A stretch of 64,000 nt of DNA from Nocardioides pocheonensis (GTDB lineage: Bacteria > Actinomycetota > Actinomycetes > Propionibacteriales > Nocardioidaceae). Shown here in pieces: positions 43,906 to 51,843 of the stretch. A model generated the notes under the pieces. The model searched no databases and was not told the origin of the DNA. It was given only the letters and a program-made list of their open reading frames with translations. The position numbers were made by a program, and so were the translations under genes. The stretch is from contig NZ_RJSF01000009.1 of assembly GCF_003725535.1 (NCBI RefSeq), positions 14,321 to 78,320 on the forward strand. Direction: 5' to 3'. The stretch's first letter is position 1, and every line of letters begins with the position of its first letter.

Positions 43906-46854
43906 TCAGCTACAGCCCGACGTACTCCCGCAGCCCTCGCACACGTAGCAGCTGCCCGCCGGCCGCATCTTGGTCCCGCAGGTCATGCAGAGCGGGGAGT
44001 CGACGGCGGTGCCGGTGATCTGCTCGAGGAGCTCGGCGGAGGTGTGGGCCTGGCCGGTGTGGAGCTTGGCGGGGACCTCGCGGTCCTCGTTGCCGTGGGT
44101 GTCCTTGGTTTCGACGTCGGCGCGGTCCTCTGCGTCGGCGTCGATGGTTTCGAGGCTCGCTTCGCTTCGCACCTCAACCACCTCGTCGTGGTTCTTCAGG
44201 GACTCGGCCTCGCTGACCTCGATGGGCTCGTAGGAGCCGGTCTCGAGGTGGCGCTGGCGCTCCTCGGCGGAGTAGATGCCGAGCATCGAGCGGTCCTCGA
44301 AGGTCATGTAGTCGAGGGCCAGGCGGCGGAAGATGTAGTCCATGATCGACTGCGCCATCCGCACGTCCGGGTCGTCGGTCATGCCGGCCGGCTCGAAGCG
44401 CAGGTTGGTGAACTTCGAGACGTAGGTCTCCAGCGGCACGCCGTACTGCAGCCCGATGGACACCGCGATCGAGAAGGCGTCCATCACGCCGGCCAGGGTC
44501 GAGCCCTGCTTGCCGAGCTTGAGGAAGATCTCGCCGAGCTCGCCGTCGTCGTGGGCGCCGGAGGTCATGTAGCCCTCGGCACCACCGACCGTGAAGCTGG
44601 TCGTCCGCGACTGCCGGCTCTTCGGCAGGCGCTTGCGGAACGGCTTGTGCACCTCGACGACCTTGGTTTCGGCAGGCTCAACCCCCGAGCCGGCGGCAGC
44701 GGCGGCCGCGTTGCCGGCCATCGCCTGGTCCTTCTTCGAGGCGTCGGACTTGCCGTCGGAGAGCGGCTGGCCCACCTTGCAGTTGTCGCGGTAGACCGCG
44801 GTCGCCTTGAGGCCGAGCTTCCACGACTGCAGGTAGATGTCCTCGATCTCCTCGACCGTGGCGGTCTCGGGAAGGTTGACCGTCTTGGAGATCGCGCCGG
44901 AGAGGAACGGCTGGCAGGCCGCCATCATCCGCACGTGGCCCATCGGCTTCAGCGCCCGGGCGCCCATCGCGGTGTCGAAGACCTCGTAGTGCTCCTGGCG
45001 CAGGCCGGGGGCGTCGATCACGTGGCCGTGCTCGGCGATGTAGGCGACGATCGCCTCGACCTGCTCCTCCTGGTAGCCCATCTTGCGCAGCGCCCGCGGG
45101 ATCGTCTGGTTGACGATCTGCATCGAGCCGCCACCGACGAGCTTCTTGAACTTCACCAGCGAGAAGTCCGGCTCGATGCCGGTGGTGTCGCAGTCCATCA
45201 TGAAGCCGATCGTGCCGGTGGGCGCGAGCACGGAGGCCTGCGCGTTGCGGAAGCCGTTCTTCTCGCCCAGCTTGATCACGTCGGCCCACGCCTTGGTGGC
45301 CAGCTTGTGCACCTGGCTGTCGGCGACCGACAGGGTGCGAACCACGTCGTTGGCGGCCTGGTGCTTGCGCATCACCCGCTTGTGCGCCTCGGCGTTGCGG
45401 GCGTAGCCGTTGTACGGGCCGACGACCGCGGCCAGCTCCGCCGACCGCTTGTACGACGTGCCGGTCATCAGCGAGGTGATCGACGCCGCCATCGCGCGGC
45501 CGCCGTCGGAGTCGTAGCCGAGGCCCATCGCCATCAGCAGCGCGCCGAGGTTGGCGTAGCCGATGCCGAGCTGGCGGTAGTCGACGGTGGTCTTGCCGAT
45601 CGACTCGGTCGGGAAGTCGGCGAAGCAGATCGAGATGTCCATCGCGGTGATGATCAGCTCGACGGCCTTGGCGAACAGCTCGCCGTCGAAGGTGTCGTCG
45701 TCCTTGAGGAACTTCAGGAGGTTCAGCGAGGCCAGGTTGCACGAGGAGTTGTCCAGCGACATGTACTCCGAGCACGGGTTGGACGCGGTGATCCGGCCGG
45801 TCTCGGGGTTGGTGTGCCAGTCGTTGATCGTGTCGTCGTACTGCAGGCCCGGGTCGGCGCACTCCCAGGCGGCCTTGCTGATCTTGTGGAACAGCTCGCG
45901 GGCGTCGACGGTCTCGATCACCTCGCCGGTGCTGCGCGAGCGCAGGCCGAACTCGGTGCCGTCCTCGACCGCGCGCATGAACTCGTCGCTGACGCGCACG
46001 GAGTTGTTGGCGTTCTGGTACTGGACCGAGGTGATGTCCTTGCCGCCGAGGTCCATGTCGAAGCCGGCGTCACGCAGCGCGCGGATCTTGTCCTCCTCGC
46101 GCGCCTTGGTCTCGATGAACTCCTCGATGTCGGGGTGGTCGACGTCGAGCACGACCATCTTCGCCGCACGGCGGGTGGCGCCGCCGGACTTGATCGTGCC
46201 GGCGCTGGCGTCGGCGCCGCGCATGAAGGAGACCGGACCGGAGGCCGTGCCGCCGCTGGAGAGCAGCTCCTTGGAGGAGCGGATGCGGGAGAGGTTCAGG
46301 CCGGCACCGGAGCCGCCCTTGAAGATGAAGCCCTCCTCCTTGTACCAGTTCAGGATGGAGTCCATCGAGTCGTCGACGGAGAGGATGAAGCACGCGGACA
46401 CCTGCTGCGGCGACTGGGTGCCGACGTTGAACCAGACCGGGGAGTTGAACGAGAAGTACTGGTGGACCAGCAGCCAGGTCAGCTCGTGCTCGAACAGCTC
46501 GGCGTCGGCGACCGAGGCGAAGTAGTCGTTGTCCTCGCCGCCCTTGCGGTAGGTCTTCACGACCCGGTCGATCAGCTGCTTGAGGCTCCACTCGCGGACG
46601 TCGGTGCCGAGCGCGCCGCGGAAGTACTTGGTGGTGACGATGGTGGAGGCGTTGACCGACCAGAAGTCCGGGAACTCCACGCCGCGCTGCTCGAAGACCG
46701 ACTCACCGGTCTTCCAGTTCGTCTGGACGACGTCGCGGCGCTCCCAGTTGAGCTCGTCGTACGGGTGCACACCCTCGGTGCTGAAGACCCGCTCGATCTT
46801 CATGCCCCGCTTGCGGCCCTGCACCTTTGCGTTGCCGCTCACCGTCTCGGTCAT
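43906..46854 (-). CDS. nrdJ: Vitamin B12-dependent (class II) ribonucleotide reductase
   Basis: 982 aa. It makes deoxyribonucleotides using adenosylcobalamin. Conserved segments: FNSPVWFNVG, SACFILSVDDSMDS (redox Cys), KGGSGAGLNLSRIRS, NPCSEYMSLDNSSCNL (active-site Cys near 360), PTGTIGFMMDCDTTG, SFSIAVSIGLQYG-like segment, and a C-terminal tail CMTCG...CYVCEGCGS for thioredoxin reduction. Two insertions match the dispersed repeat: GVEPAETK (about 724-730) and VVEVRSEASLETI (about 891-903), both in linker regions. AAAGGGG precedes the ATG. Lies downstream of nrdR on the same strand. Confidence 0.92.
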   Translation of the reverse strand: MTETVSGNAKVQGRKRGMKIERVFSTEGVHPYDELNWERRDVVQTNWKTGESVFEQRGVEFPDFWSVNASTIVTTKYFRGALGTDVREWSLKQLIDRVVKTYRKGGEDNDYFASVADAELFEHELTWLLVHQYFSFNSPVWFNVGTQSPQQVSACFILSVDDSMDSILNWYKEEGFIFKGGSGAGLNLSRIRSSKELLSSGGTASGPVSFMRGADASAGTIKSGGATRRAAKMVVLDVDHPDIEEFIETKAREEDKIRALRDAGFDMDLGGKDITSVQYQNANNSVRVSDEFMRAVEDGTEFGLRSRSTGEVIETVDARELFHKISKAAWECADPGLQYDDTINDWHTNPETGRITASNPCSEYMSLDNSSCNLASLNLLKFLKDDDTFDGELFAKAVELIITAMDISICFADFPTESIGKTTVDYRQLGIGYANLGALLMAMGLGYDSDGGRAMAASITSLMTGTSYKRSAELAAVVGPYNGYARNAEAHKRVMRKHQAANDVVRTLSVADSQVHKLATKAWADVIKLGEKNGFRNAQASVLAPTGTIGFMMDCDTTGIEPDFSLVKFKKLVGGGSMQIVNQTIPRALRKMGYQEEQVEAIVAYIAEHGHVIDAPGLRQEHYEVFDTAMGARALKPMGHVRMMAACQPFLSGAISKTVNLPETATVEEIEDIYLQSWKLGLKATAVYRDNCKVGQPLSDGKSDASKKDQAMAGNAAAAAAGSGVEPAETKVVEVHKPFRKRLPKSRQSRTTSFTVGGAEGYMTSGAHDDGELGEIFLKLGKQGSTLAGVMDAFSIAVSIGLQYGVPLETYVSKFTNLRFEPAGMTDDPDVRMAQSIMDYIFRRLALDYMTFEDRSMLGIYSAEERQRHLETGSYEPIEVSEAESLKNHDEVVEVRSEASLETIDADAEDRADVETKDTHGNEDREVPAKLHTGQAHTSAELLEQITGTAVDSPLCMTCGTKMRPAGSCYVCEGCGSTSGCS
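44146..44182. repeat. Dispersed repeat, full copy inside nrdJ
   Basis: GGTTTCGAGGCTCGC then TTCGCTTCGCACCTCAACCACC-like sequence, 37 nt. It is read in frame on the gene strand as VVEVRSEASLETI, in the linker before the C-terminal cysteine domain. Confidence 0.8.
44665..44685. repeat. Dispersed repeat, short form inside nrdJ
   Basis: GGTTTCGGCAGGCTCAACCCC, the short form of the family, encoding GVEPAET on the gene strand between residues about 724 and 730. Confidence 0.65.
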
Positions 46855-46996
46855 CCCGTGATCCCCTTTGTTCGCTGCTCGTGTGCTTCATGTCGGGTGC
46901 TGCTGGTGGTGCTGTGGTGGCCGTCGTCCCCTGGCCACCGCCGGGTGGTGCCCGGCGCGCGCAGCTTCCCCACTACGTGCGCCGGGCGGTCTGTGG
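46855..46996 (-). other. nrdR-nrdJ intergenic leader
   Basis: 142 nt with two small hairpins (46916-46939, 7-bp stem; 46939-46957, 7-bp stem). I do not see the conserved boxes of a cobalamin riboswitch, although that would be a natural control for nrdJ. A 62-codon frame starting at 46891 overlaps nrdJ and is not convincing. Confidence 0.4.
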
Positions 46997-47521
46997 TCAG
47001 CCCGTGGGCTGAGGTTCTCTACCGGTGGTTGAGGTGCGAGCGTCAGCGAGCCTCGAAACCTCCGGTACGTCGGCGGCCCGCTCCATCCGCAGCGCCGCGA
47101 TCTCGGCCTCGAAGTCGTCGGCGGACTCGAACCCGCGGTAGACGCTGGCAAACCGGAGGTAGGCCACCTCGTCGAGCTCGCGGAGCGGGGCCAGGATCGC
47201 CAGGCCCACCTCGTGGGCCGGCACCTCCGCCCAGCCGCCGGCACGCAGGGTGTCCTCGACGGTCTGGCCCAGCCGGGCCAGGTCGTCCTCGGAGACCGGG
47301 CGGCCCTTGAGCGCCTTGCGCACCCCGGCGACCGCCTTCTCGCGCTGGAACGGCTCGCACGCACCGCTGCGCTTGAGCACGGTCAGCTGCATCTGCTCCA
47401 CCGTCGTGAACCGCTTCTCGCACTCCGGGCAGGTGCGCCGGCGCCGGATCGACGTGCCGTCCTCGGCGACCCGGGAGTCGAGGACCCGGGTGTCGGTGCT
47501 GCGGCAGAACGGACAGTGCAT
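46997..47521 (-). CDS. nrdR: Transcriptional repressor NrdR, with repeat-derived C-terminal extension
   Basis: 174 aa; the family is usually 150-160. Zinc ribbon [11 protein letters not shown]...[15 protein letters not shown], then ATP-cone domain with [29 protein letters not shown]. Senses dNTP/ATP and represses nrd genes. From about residue 154 the protein reads [13 protein letters not shown], the translation of a dispersed repeat copy, then a short tail to the stop. The start at 47521 follows GAGGAGG; an upstream ATG adds 12 non-conserved residues. Confidence 0.92.
   Translation of the reverse strand: MHCPFCRSTDTRVLDSRVAEDGTSIRRRRTCPECEKRFTTVEQMQLTVLKRSGACEPFQREKAVAGVRKALKGRPVSEDDLARLGQTVEDTLRAGGWAEVPAHEVGLAILAPLRELDEVAYLRFASVYRGFESADDFEAEIAALRMERAADVPEVSRLADARTSTTGREPQPTG
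47024..47060. repeat. Dispersed repeat, copy at the nrdR 3' end
   Basis: 37-nt copy GGTGGTTGAGGTGCGAGC...GCCTCGAAACC. It supplies NrdR residues about 154-166 and pushes the stop codon downstream. Confidence 0.8.
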
Positions 47522-47580
47522 CGGGGCCTCCTCTCCGGGAGCGGAAGGCTCGGTCATCGAGCCTGCCGCGATGTAGAACC

Positions 47581-47664
47581 TGTGGATGAAGCTGTGGATT
47601 CCGACGGGAGAACCCGGCTTTCCTGTGCGTAAGCCGCTTCTTCTGTGGAACTAGATGTGGAAAA
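47581..47664. promoter_or_regulatory. Cluster of TGTGGA boxes upstream of nrdR
   Basis: Four TGTGGA-containing 9-mers at 47581, 47593, 47644 and 47656, each resembling one strand of a DnaA box (TGTGGATAA). Best matches are TGTGGATGA and TGTGGATTC. DnaA control of nrd genes is known in E. coli; here it is only suggested. Confidence 0.35.
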
Positions 47665-47693
47665 CCACAACGATGTAACTACTAGATGTAGGG
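47646..47693 (-). promoter_or_regulatory. Two NrdR boxes upstream of nrdR-nrdJ
   Basis: ACTAGATGT occurs at 47650-47658 and 47681-47689, exactly 31 bp apart, each in a weak palindrome (CTACTAGATGTAG for the second). Paired 16-bp sites about three helical turns apart are the known NrdR-box arrangement, so the operon is probably autoregulated. Confidence 0.7.
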
Positions 47694-47916
47694 GTTACCG
47701 TACGCCGGGCCCGTGACCTGCGCAACAACAAACCAGAATTGGCCGAGGTTCTTTTCGCGCGGTCGCAAACCCGCAGGTCAGGCCCTGTTTAGCTGTCTGC
47801 AAGCGGCGTGTCGGGCCGCTGGGAACAGCCTCTCGCGGGGCACCGACACTCCTGGTGTCCGGACTTCTCCACCCCTTGCGGCATACCGGCTCCGGCGGTT
47901 GCCGGAGTCGGACACA

Positions 47917-48243
47917 ATGACCGGCGTGGGCAAGCACACGGGACCTCCGGTGGAGCCCCGGCCTCTCCCTCGCCGGCGGCTGCTCGTGCTCGCCGTCGGG
48001 GTGACCCTGACCGTGGTCGCGTGGGGGTTCCTGGTGTGGGCCGCGATCGACTTCGGCTCCCAGGCGCGCAGCGGCGAGAAGCTGGCCTGGGTGTTCCTGG
48101 GCCTGGCCACGATCGGCGCGACCGCCTGCCTGTTCCTGGCGCTGATCCTGCTCACCCGGCTGATCCGGACGATCACCTCAGGCGAGCAGGAGGAGGCCGA
48201 GTCGCGGCCCGTCGTACCGGGTGGGCGACGGGCGGCCCGTTGA
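47917..48243 (+). CDS. Small two-helix membrane protein
   Basis: 108 aa. Two membrane helices (about 22-46 and 58-80) separated by a short polar loop with DFGSQARSGEK, and a charged C-tail. Family not recognised. The ATG at 47917 or a GTG at 47926 could be the start; a 7-bp hairpin (47890-47907) sits just before. Confidence 0.6.
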   Translation: MTGVGKHTGPPVEPRPLPRRRLLVLAVGVTLTVVAWGFLVWAAIDFGSQARSGEKLAWVFLGLATIGATACLFLALILLTRLIRTITSGEQEEAESRPVVPGGRRAAR

Positions 48244-48420
48244 GGCACATCTAGTCACATCGGGCCATGGCGCTCGGCGCTGTCTGTGGGTTTGCTGTCG
48301 GGAGTGCGTCTGACGACGTCCGGGGGTTGTTCGGCCGGGTGTGGACGCGGTTCCCCGAGAATCGCCCTCACACCCGGTCGAGCGCATTTCAGGGCCCGTG
48401 CTGTGGGCCGTCGACCGGGC

Positions 48421-48669
48421 TCAGCCCAGGTAGCCCTCGACCTCGCTCGCCGGCCGCACCGACGCGGACGCCGGGTCGCCGCCGCTGTCGCGCAGCGCCT
48501 CGCGCTGGCGGAGCAGGTCCCAGCACTGGTCGAGCTGGACCTCGAGCTCGCGCAGCTGCGCCTGCTCGTCGGCGCGGTCGATCTCGCCGGCCTGCAACTG
48601 GGCCCGCAGCGCGCGCTCGCGCGCGACCAGCTCGGAGATCTGCGCGTGGATGCCGTCGTCGGTGGTCAT
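48421..48669 (-). CDS. DUF2630 family protein
   Basis: 82 aa. ISELVARERALRAQLQAGEIDR...LRELEVQLDQCWDLLRQREALRDSGGDP is the characteristic DUF2630 sequence, a helical, coiled-coil-like protein of unknown function found across actinobacteria. Confidence 0.85.
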   Translation of the reverse strand: MTTDDGIHAQISELVARERALRAQLQAGEIDRADEQAQLRELEVQLDQCWDLLRQREALRDSGGDPASASVRPASEVEGYLG

Positions 48670-48724
48670 GTCGTCGAGTATTCACGGGCGCTGGTCACGA
48701 GACCAGAGCGGAGGGGCGGAGCGG

Positions 48725-49120
48725 TCAGTGGCGGTCGGCGAGACGGCGGACGAACTTCAGCCCGGACCACACCTCGTCGATCGCGCAGACCTTGACGTCG
48801 ACGACTCCCGCGGCGAGGCCGATCTCGCGGACCAGGTTGTCGTCGAGGTCGGTGACGTAGCCGAGCGCGCGGGCCGCCTTCTTGGGCCAGCAGACCCAGA
48901 CCATGCCGGCCTGCTCGGTGTGCTCGATCAGCTTGGGCAGTCGGCGCTCGAGATCGGCGGCGCGGGTCTGGAAGGTCAGCGTGATCGCGGCCTGCTTCGG
49001 CAGCCGTCGGGTGGTCGGCGCCGCCAGCGCGAAGTCGTCAGGCGCGCGGTCGAGGAACACCACCTGGCCGTCCTTGATGCCGAGCTTCTTCTCCAGCGGC
49101 GTCCCTGAGTACCCGGCCAT
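48725..49120 (-). CDS. DUF3052 family protein
   Basis: 131 aa. AGYSGTPLEKKLGIKDGQVVFLDRAPDDF and MVWVCWPKKAARALGYVTDLDDNLVRE are hallmarks of DUF3052. Role unknown. TAACCT lies seven bases before the ATG at 49120 with no ribosome site, so it is probably leaderless; a longer frame from 49171 is unlikely. Confidence 0.83.
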   Translation of the reverse strand: MAGYSGTPLEKKLGIKDGQVVFLDRAPDDFALAAPTTRRLPKQAAITLTFQTRAADLERRLPKLIEHTEQAGMVWVCWPKKAARALGYVTDLDDNLVREIGLAAGVVDVKVCAIDEVWSGLKFVRRLADRH

Positions 49121-49221
49121 GCGCCGGAGGTTATCCACATCGCCGCGCCAGGTGTAGCGCGTCGGCGCCACGGGTAGGACACTGGCGCGGTCTTCCTGTC
49201 TCGGGTCGGAAGGGGTCGCCC

Positions 49222-49776
49222 ATGGCGCGTCGGCTCATCGGTGCGGTCGTGCTGCTGTTTGCCCTCTCCGGGTGCGGCGGCGACCCGAAGGCGGATCCGC
49301 CGCCTTCGCCGTCGCCTTCGACGAGTCCCGTGAGTACGACGCCTTCGGCGAGGGCGTCCGTCCCGGTAATGCCCGAAGCGGCGAAGGAGAACACCAAGGC
49401 GGGCGCCATCGCGTTTGCAGAGCACTACGTGGATCTAATCAATCAGGCTCAGGCGACAGGTTATGTCGCGGGCCTTCGATCAGTCGAAGATCCACAGTGC
49501 ACTTCGTGCTCGAGGGTAAGGCGCTCAATTGAGGCGATCTACGGAGCTGGCGGCACGATCGAAGGTGGAACATGGCGACCGTCGTTCAAGGTTGCGCTGC
49601 AAAATGCGGACCGCAGCTGGCTGATCACTGGCGTGATCTCGTTCGATCCGGAGCAGGTCCGTAGGTCCAAAGATGGCCAGCTCGAGGTGCAACCCGGCGG
49701 CTCAGCTGTAACCCACCTGACGATCGCGAAGACCAGTCGCGCATGGAAGGTTCTGGCGTGGTCGCGGGAAAGCTAA
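49222..49776 (+). CDS. DUF6318 lipoprotein
   Basis: 184 aa. Lipobox ALSGCGGD gives lipid attachment at Cys18. A Pro/Ser linker, then AIAFAEHYVDLINQAQATGYVAGLRSVEDPQCTSC, the DUF6318 signature with a Cys pair. Exported and anchored in the membrane; function unknown. From about 49430 the codons become less G/C-rich. Its end overlaps the next gene by 34 nt. Confidence 0.8.
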   Translation: MARRLIGAVVLLFALSGCGGDPKADPPPSPSPSTSPVSTTPSARASVPVMPEAAKENTKAGAIAFAEHYVDLINQAQATGYVAGLRSVEDPQCTSCSRVRRSIEAIYGAGGTIEGGTWRPSFKVALQNADRSWLITGVISFDPEQVRRSKDGQLEVQPGGSAVTHLTIAKTSRAWKVLAWSRES

Positions 49777-50597
49777 CCGCTGGAGCGCTCGTGCTCATCG
49801 GCTTGATGTTCGTAGTCCCTTGCCCCGCCTATGCGGCTGACTGTAACTCGGGCGCGAGCACAGGGGGCAACGTCATCTTCTCCGAGGTGAGTTGTGCGTC
49901 ATCGGGATCAGGTGGCTCTGATTCGCACGGCTCTAACAAGCCGGTTGCCTATTACACGGCGTACCGCTTCGACGCTGTCTGCTTCATCCGAAGCGATATG
50001 GCGAACCAATCTGGGGGCTGCCCGTCCTCGGCACCCGGTGCCTGCCGGCCCGGCGACACGCTTTACCAGGAGTACGGCCTTCACGAAGGGTCGTGGGTCG
50101 CTCTCGGCCAGTTATGTCGCGGCGACGGTCCCCCACAGGCCGCTCAACCGCAGGTCACGCCGGCCGACGTCGCGCGCGCCTTCCAACGCATCCCGCTCCC
50201 CGCCCTGCGCGCGAAGACGCAGCCCGCTGACAAGACGCTGATCAACTTCGACACGATCTTCTACGTCGAGGCCACTCCCCTGCACCGCACGCTGACCCTG
50301 CTCGGCCAGCGGGTGGACCTGGAGATCACGCCGGCCACGTTCCGGTGGGTGCACGGCGACGGGACGACGACGGAGACCACGACGCCGGGAGCGGCGTACC
50401 CGGCGAAGGACGTGCTCTACCGCTACCAGCAGGCGCACGTCACCGTGCAGCACCACGTCGAGATCGTGTGGACCGCGCGCTGGAGCCTGAACGGCGGGCC
50501 GTACCAGGACGTCGCCGGCACCGTGACCACCGTCGGCCCGGACACCCCGCTCCAGGTGGCGGAGGCGACGCCGGCGCTGTCCGGCTACGGCCACTGA
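49743..50597 (+). CDS. Secreted protein of unknown function with composition break
   Basis: 284 aa. Signal peptide (about 1-31, ending AYAAD), then a Cys-rich segment (DCNSGAS, SEVSCASS, VCFIRSD, CPSSAPGACRPGD) and a C-terminal beta-rich PKD-like half (ETTTPGAAYPAKDVLYRYQQAHV). The first half has lower G+C than the second; the change is near 50110, as if two segments of different origin were joined. A GTG at 49758 is an alternative start. Overlaps the lipoprotein gene, so the two are co-translated. Confidence 0.65.
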   Translation: MEGSGVVAGKLTAGALVLIGLMFVVPCPAYAADCNSGASTGGNVIFSEVSCASSGSGGSDSHGSNKPVAYYTAYRFDAVCFIRSDMANQSGGCPSSAPGACRPGDTLYQEYGLHEGSWVALGQLCRGDGPPQAAQPQVTPADVARAFQRIPLPALRAKTQPADKTLINFDTIFYVEATPLHRTLTLLGQRVDLEITPATFRWVHGDGTTTETTTPGAAYPAKDVLYRYQQAHVTVQHHVEIVWTARWSLNGGPYQDVAGTVTTVGPDTPLQVAEATPALSGYGH

Positions 50598-50614
50598 CCT
50601 CGACGATCGCCACA

Positions 50615-50658
50615 ACGTCATACGAATCGGTCGCCAGGACGCCCGGTTCGCATGACGT
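50615..50658. terminator. Imperfect 16-bp inverted repeat
   Basis: Arms ACGTCATACGAATCGG and CCGGTTCGCATGACGT (one mismatch, one G-T pair). It lies after the secreted-protein gene and before the lysoplasmalogenase promoter (TAGATT at 50685-50690). Terminator candidate. Confidence 0.45.
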
Positions 50659-50696
50659 CCGGGCCGCGTCGGCGTCGGGGGCACTAGATTCAACGC

Positions 50697-51386
50697 GTGC
50701 CCCGACTCCTCACCTCCACCAAGCTCAAGCTCGCGTACGCCGGCCTGGCGATCGCCGACACCTGGCTCGCCGGCTCCGCCCACCCGCGCGCCCACCAGGC
50801 GCGCGTGCTCACCAAGCCGCTGCTGATGCCGACGCTGATGGCGTCCCTCGTCACCAACCCCAAGGCCGCCGACTCGCCGCTGCGCTCCAGCACGCTGGTC
50901 GCCCAGGCCGCCGGGTGGGGCGGCGACCTGGCGCTGATGGGGCACGGCACCAAGCCGTTCGCGATCGGCAGCGGATCGTTCGCGGTCGGGCACGCGGCGT
51001 ACATCACCGGCTTCCTGAGCCACCGCGGCAAGAAGGCCCAGCCGGGGCCGAAGGCCGTCGCCGGGCTGTGGGCGACGACCGCGCCAGGGATGGTGTTCGG
51101 CGCCTACCGGGAGGACAAGGTCCTCGCCCCGGCGATCGCCGGGTACTCCGCGATGCTGGCCGGCACGGTCGCCGCGGCCACCCAGCTGGACCCGGCGCTG
51201 CCGGCGTCCGCTCGCCGGGCCACGCTGCTCGGCGCCGGCCTGTTCATGCTGTCCGACTCCGTCCTCGGCACGCGCAAGTTCCTCTGGAGGAACGCGCCGG
51301 CTCGGGTGGAGTCCGTGGTGATGGCGACCTACACCGCCGCGCAGTTCCTGCTCAGCGAAGGGGCCGCGCGGGCCGGTCGCCGCTGA
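50697..51386 (+). CDS. Lysoplasmalogenase family (YhhN) membrane protein
   Basis: 229 aa, about seven helices. RVLTKPLLMPTLMASLV, GWGGDLALM and GHAAYITGF match the YhhN/TMEM86 family, whose eukaryotic member hydrolyses the vinyl-ether of lysoplasmalogens. Bacterial substrate not certain. GTG start preceded by TAGATT at six bases: leaderless. Confidence 0.82.
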   Translation: MPRLLTSTKLKLAYAGLAIADTWLAGSAHPRAHQARVLTKPLLMPTLMASLVTNPKAADSPLRSSTLVAQAAGWGGDLALMGHGTKPFAIGSGSFAVGHAAYITGFLSHRGKKAQPGPKAVAGLWATTAPGMVFGAYREDKVLAPAIAGYSAMLAGTVAAATQLDPALPASARRATLLGAGLFMLSDSVLGTRKFLWRNAPARVESVVMATYTAAQFLLSEGAARAGRR

Positions 51387-51400
51387 CCGACGTACGGTCC

Positions 51401-51737
51401 CTGCCCGCTCGCCGCACCTCCGCGCAGTAGCACCGCCCGCTCGCCGCACCCCCACGCAGCAGCACCGCCCCCTCACCGCACCCCCACGCAGCAGCACCCC
51501 CACGCAGCAGCACCGCCCGCTCACCGCCCCCCCACGCAGCAGCACCGCCCGCTCGCCGCACCTCCGCGCAGTAGCACCGCCCGCTCGCCGCACTCCCACG
51601 CAGCAGCACCGCCCGCTCGCCGCACCTCCGCGCAGCAGCACCGCCCGCTCGCCGCACCCCCACGCAGCAGCACCGCCCGCTCACCGCACCCCCACGCAGC
51701 AGCACCCCCACGCAGCAGCACCGCCCGCTCGCGCCGC
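51401..51737. repeat. 32-nt tandem repeat tract
   Basis: Nine full units of 32 nt (first one 31), two exact half-units of 16 nt (51496-51511 and 51704-51719), and a partial last unit. A unit starts CCGCCCGCTCGCCGCACC and ends CACGCAGCAGCA; an alternative ending is CGCGCAGTAGCA. The two half-units follow similar full units, hinting at slippage or duplication of a larger block. It lies between convergent genes; frames through it change with each unit, so it is not coding. Confidence 0.9.
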
Positions 51738-51747
51738 CAAAGAGAAC

Positions 51748-51773
51748 GAGGGCGGGGCACCGTGGCCCCGCCC
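51748..51773. terminator. Bidirectional terminator hairpin
   Basis: 10-bp stem AGGGCGGGGC / GCCCCGCCCT with a 6-nt loop, followed by a C/T-rich run. It separates the lysoplasmalogenase and LysM genes, which converge. Confidence 0.7.
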
Positions 51774-51843
51774 TGTCCTCTTCCCACACAGCCGACGACC
51801 CGGGTCGAGGGAGCCGTCGGACGTCTTGATCAGGCCGCGTGCC

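Noticed and set aside
46855-46996. Cobalamin riboswitch before nrdJ
   Set aside because: Expected for a B12-dependent enzyme, but the conserved B12-box and core elements are not visible and the gap is short.
43876-47310. 1144-codon plus-strand frame antisense to nrdJ
   Set aside because: Shadow of the nrdJ gene in high-G+C DNA; low-complexity composition and no domains.
47581-47664. Replication origin
   Set aside because: DnaA-like boxes are few and imperfect, with no dnaA/dnaN/gyrB neighbours; more likely regulatory or chance.
51401-51737. CRISPR array
   Set aside because: Repeats are directly adjacent without unique spacers, and no cas genes are present.
51352-51789. Long minus-strand Cys/Arg-rich open frames across the 32-nt repeats
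   Set aside because: The 32-nt period is not a multiple of three, so the frames are products of repeat sequence lacking stops; no ribosome site or family similarity.
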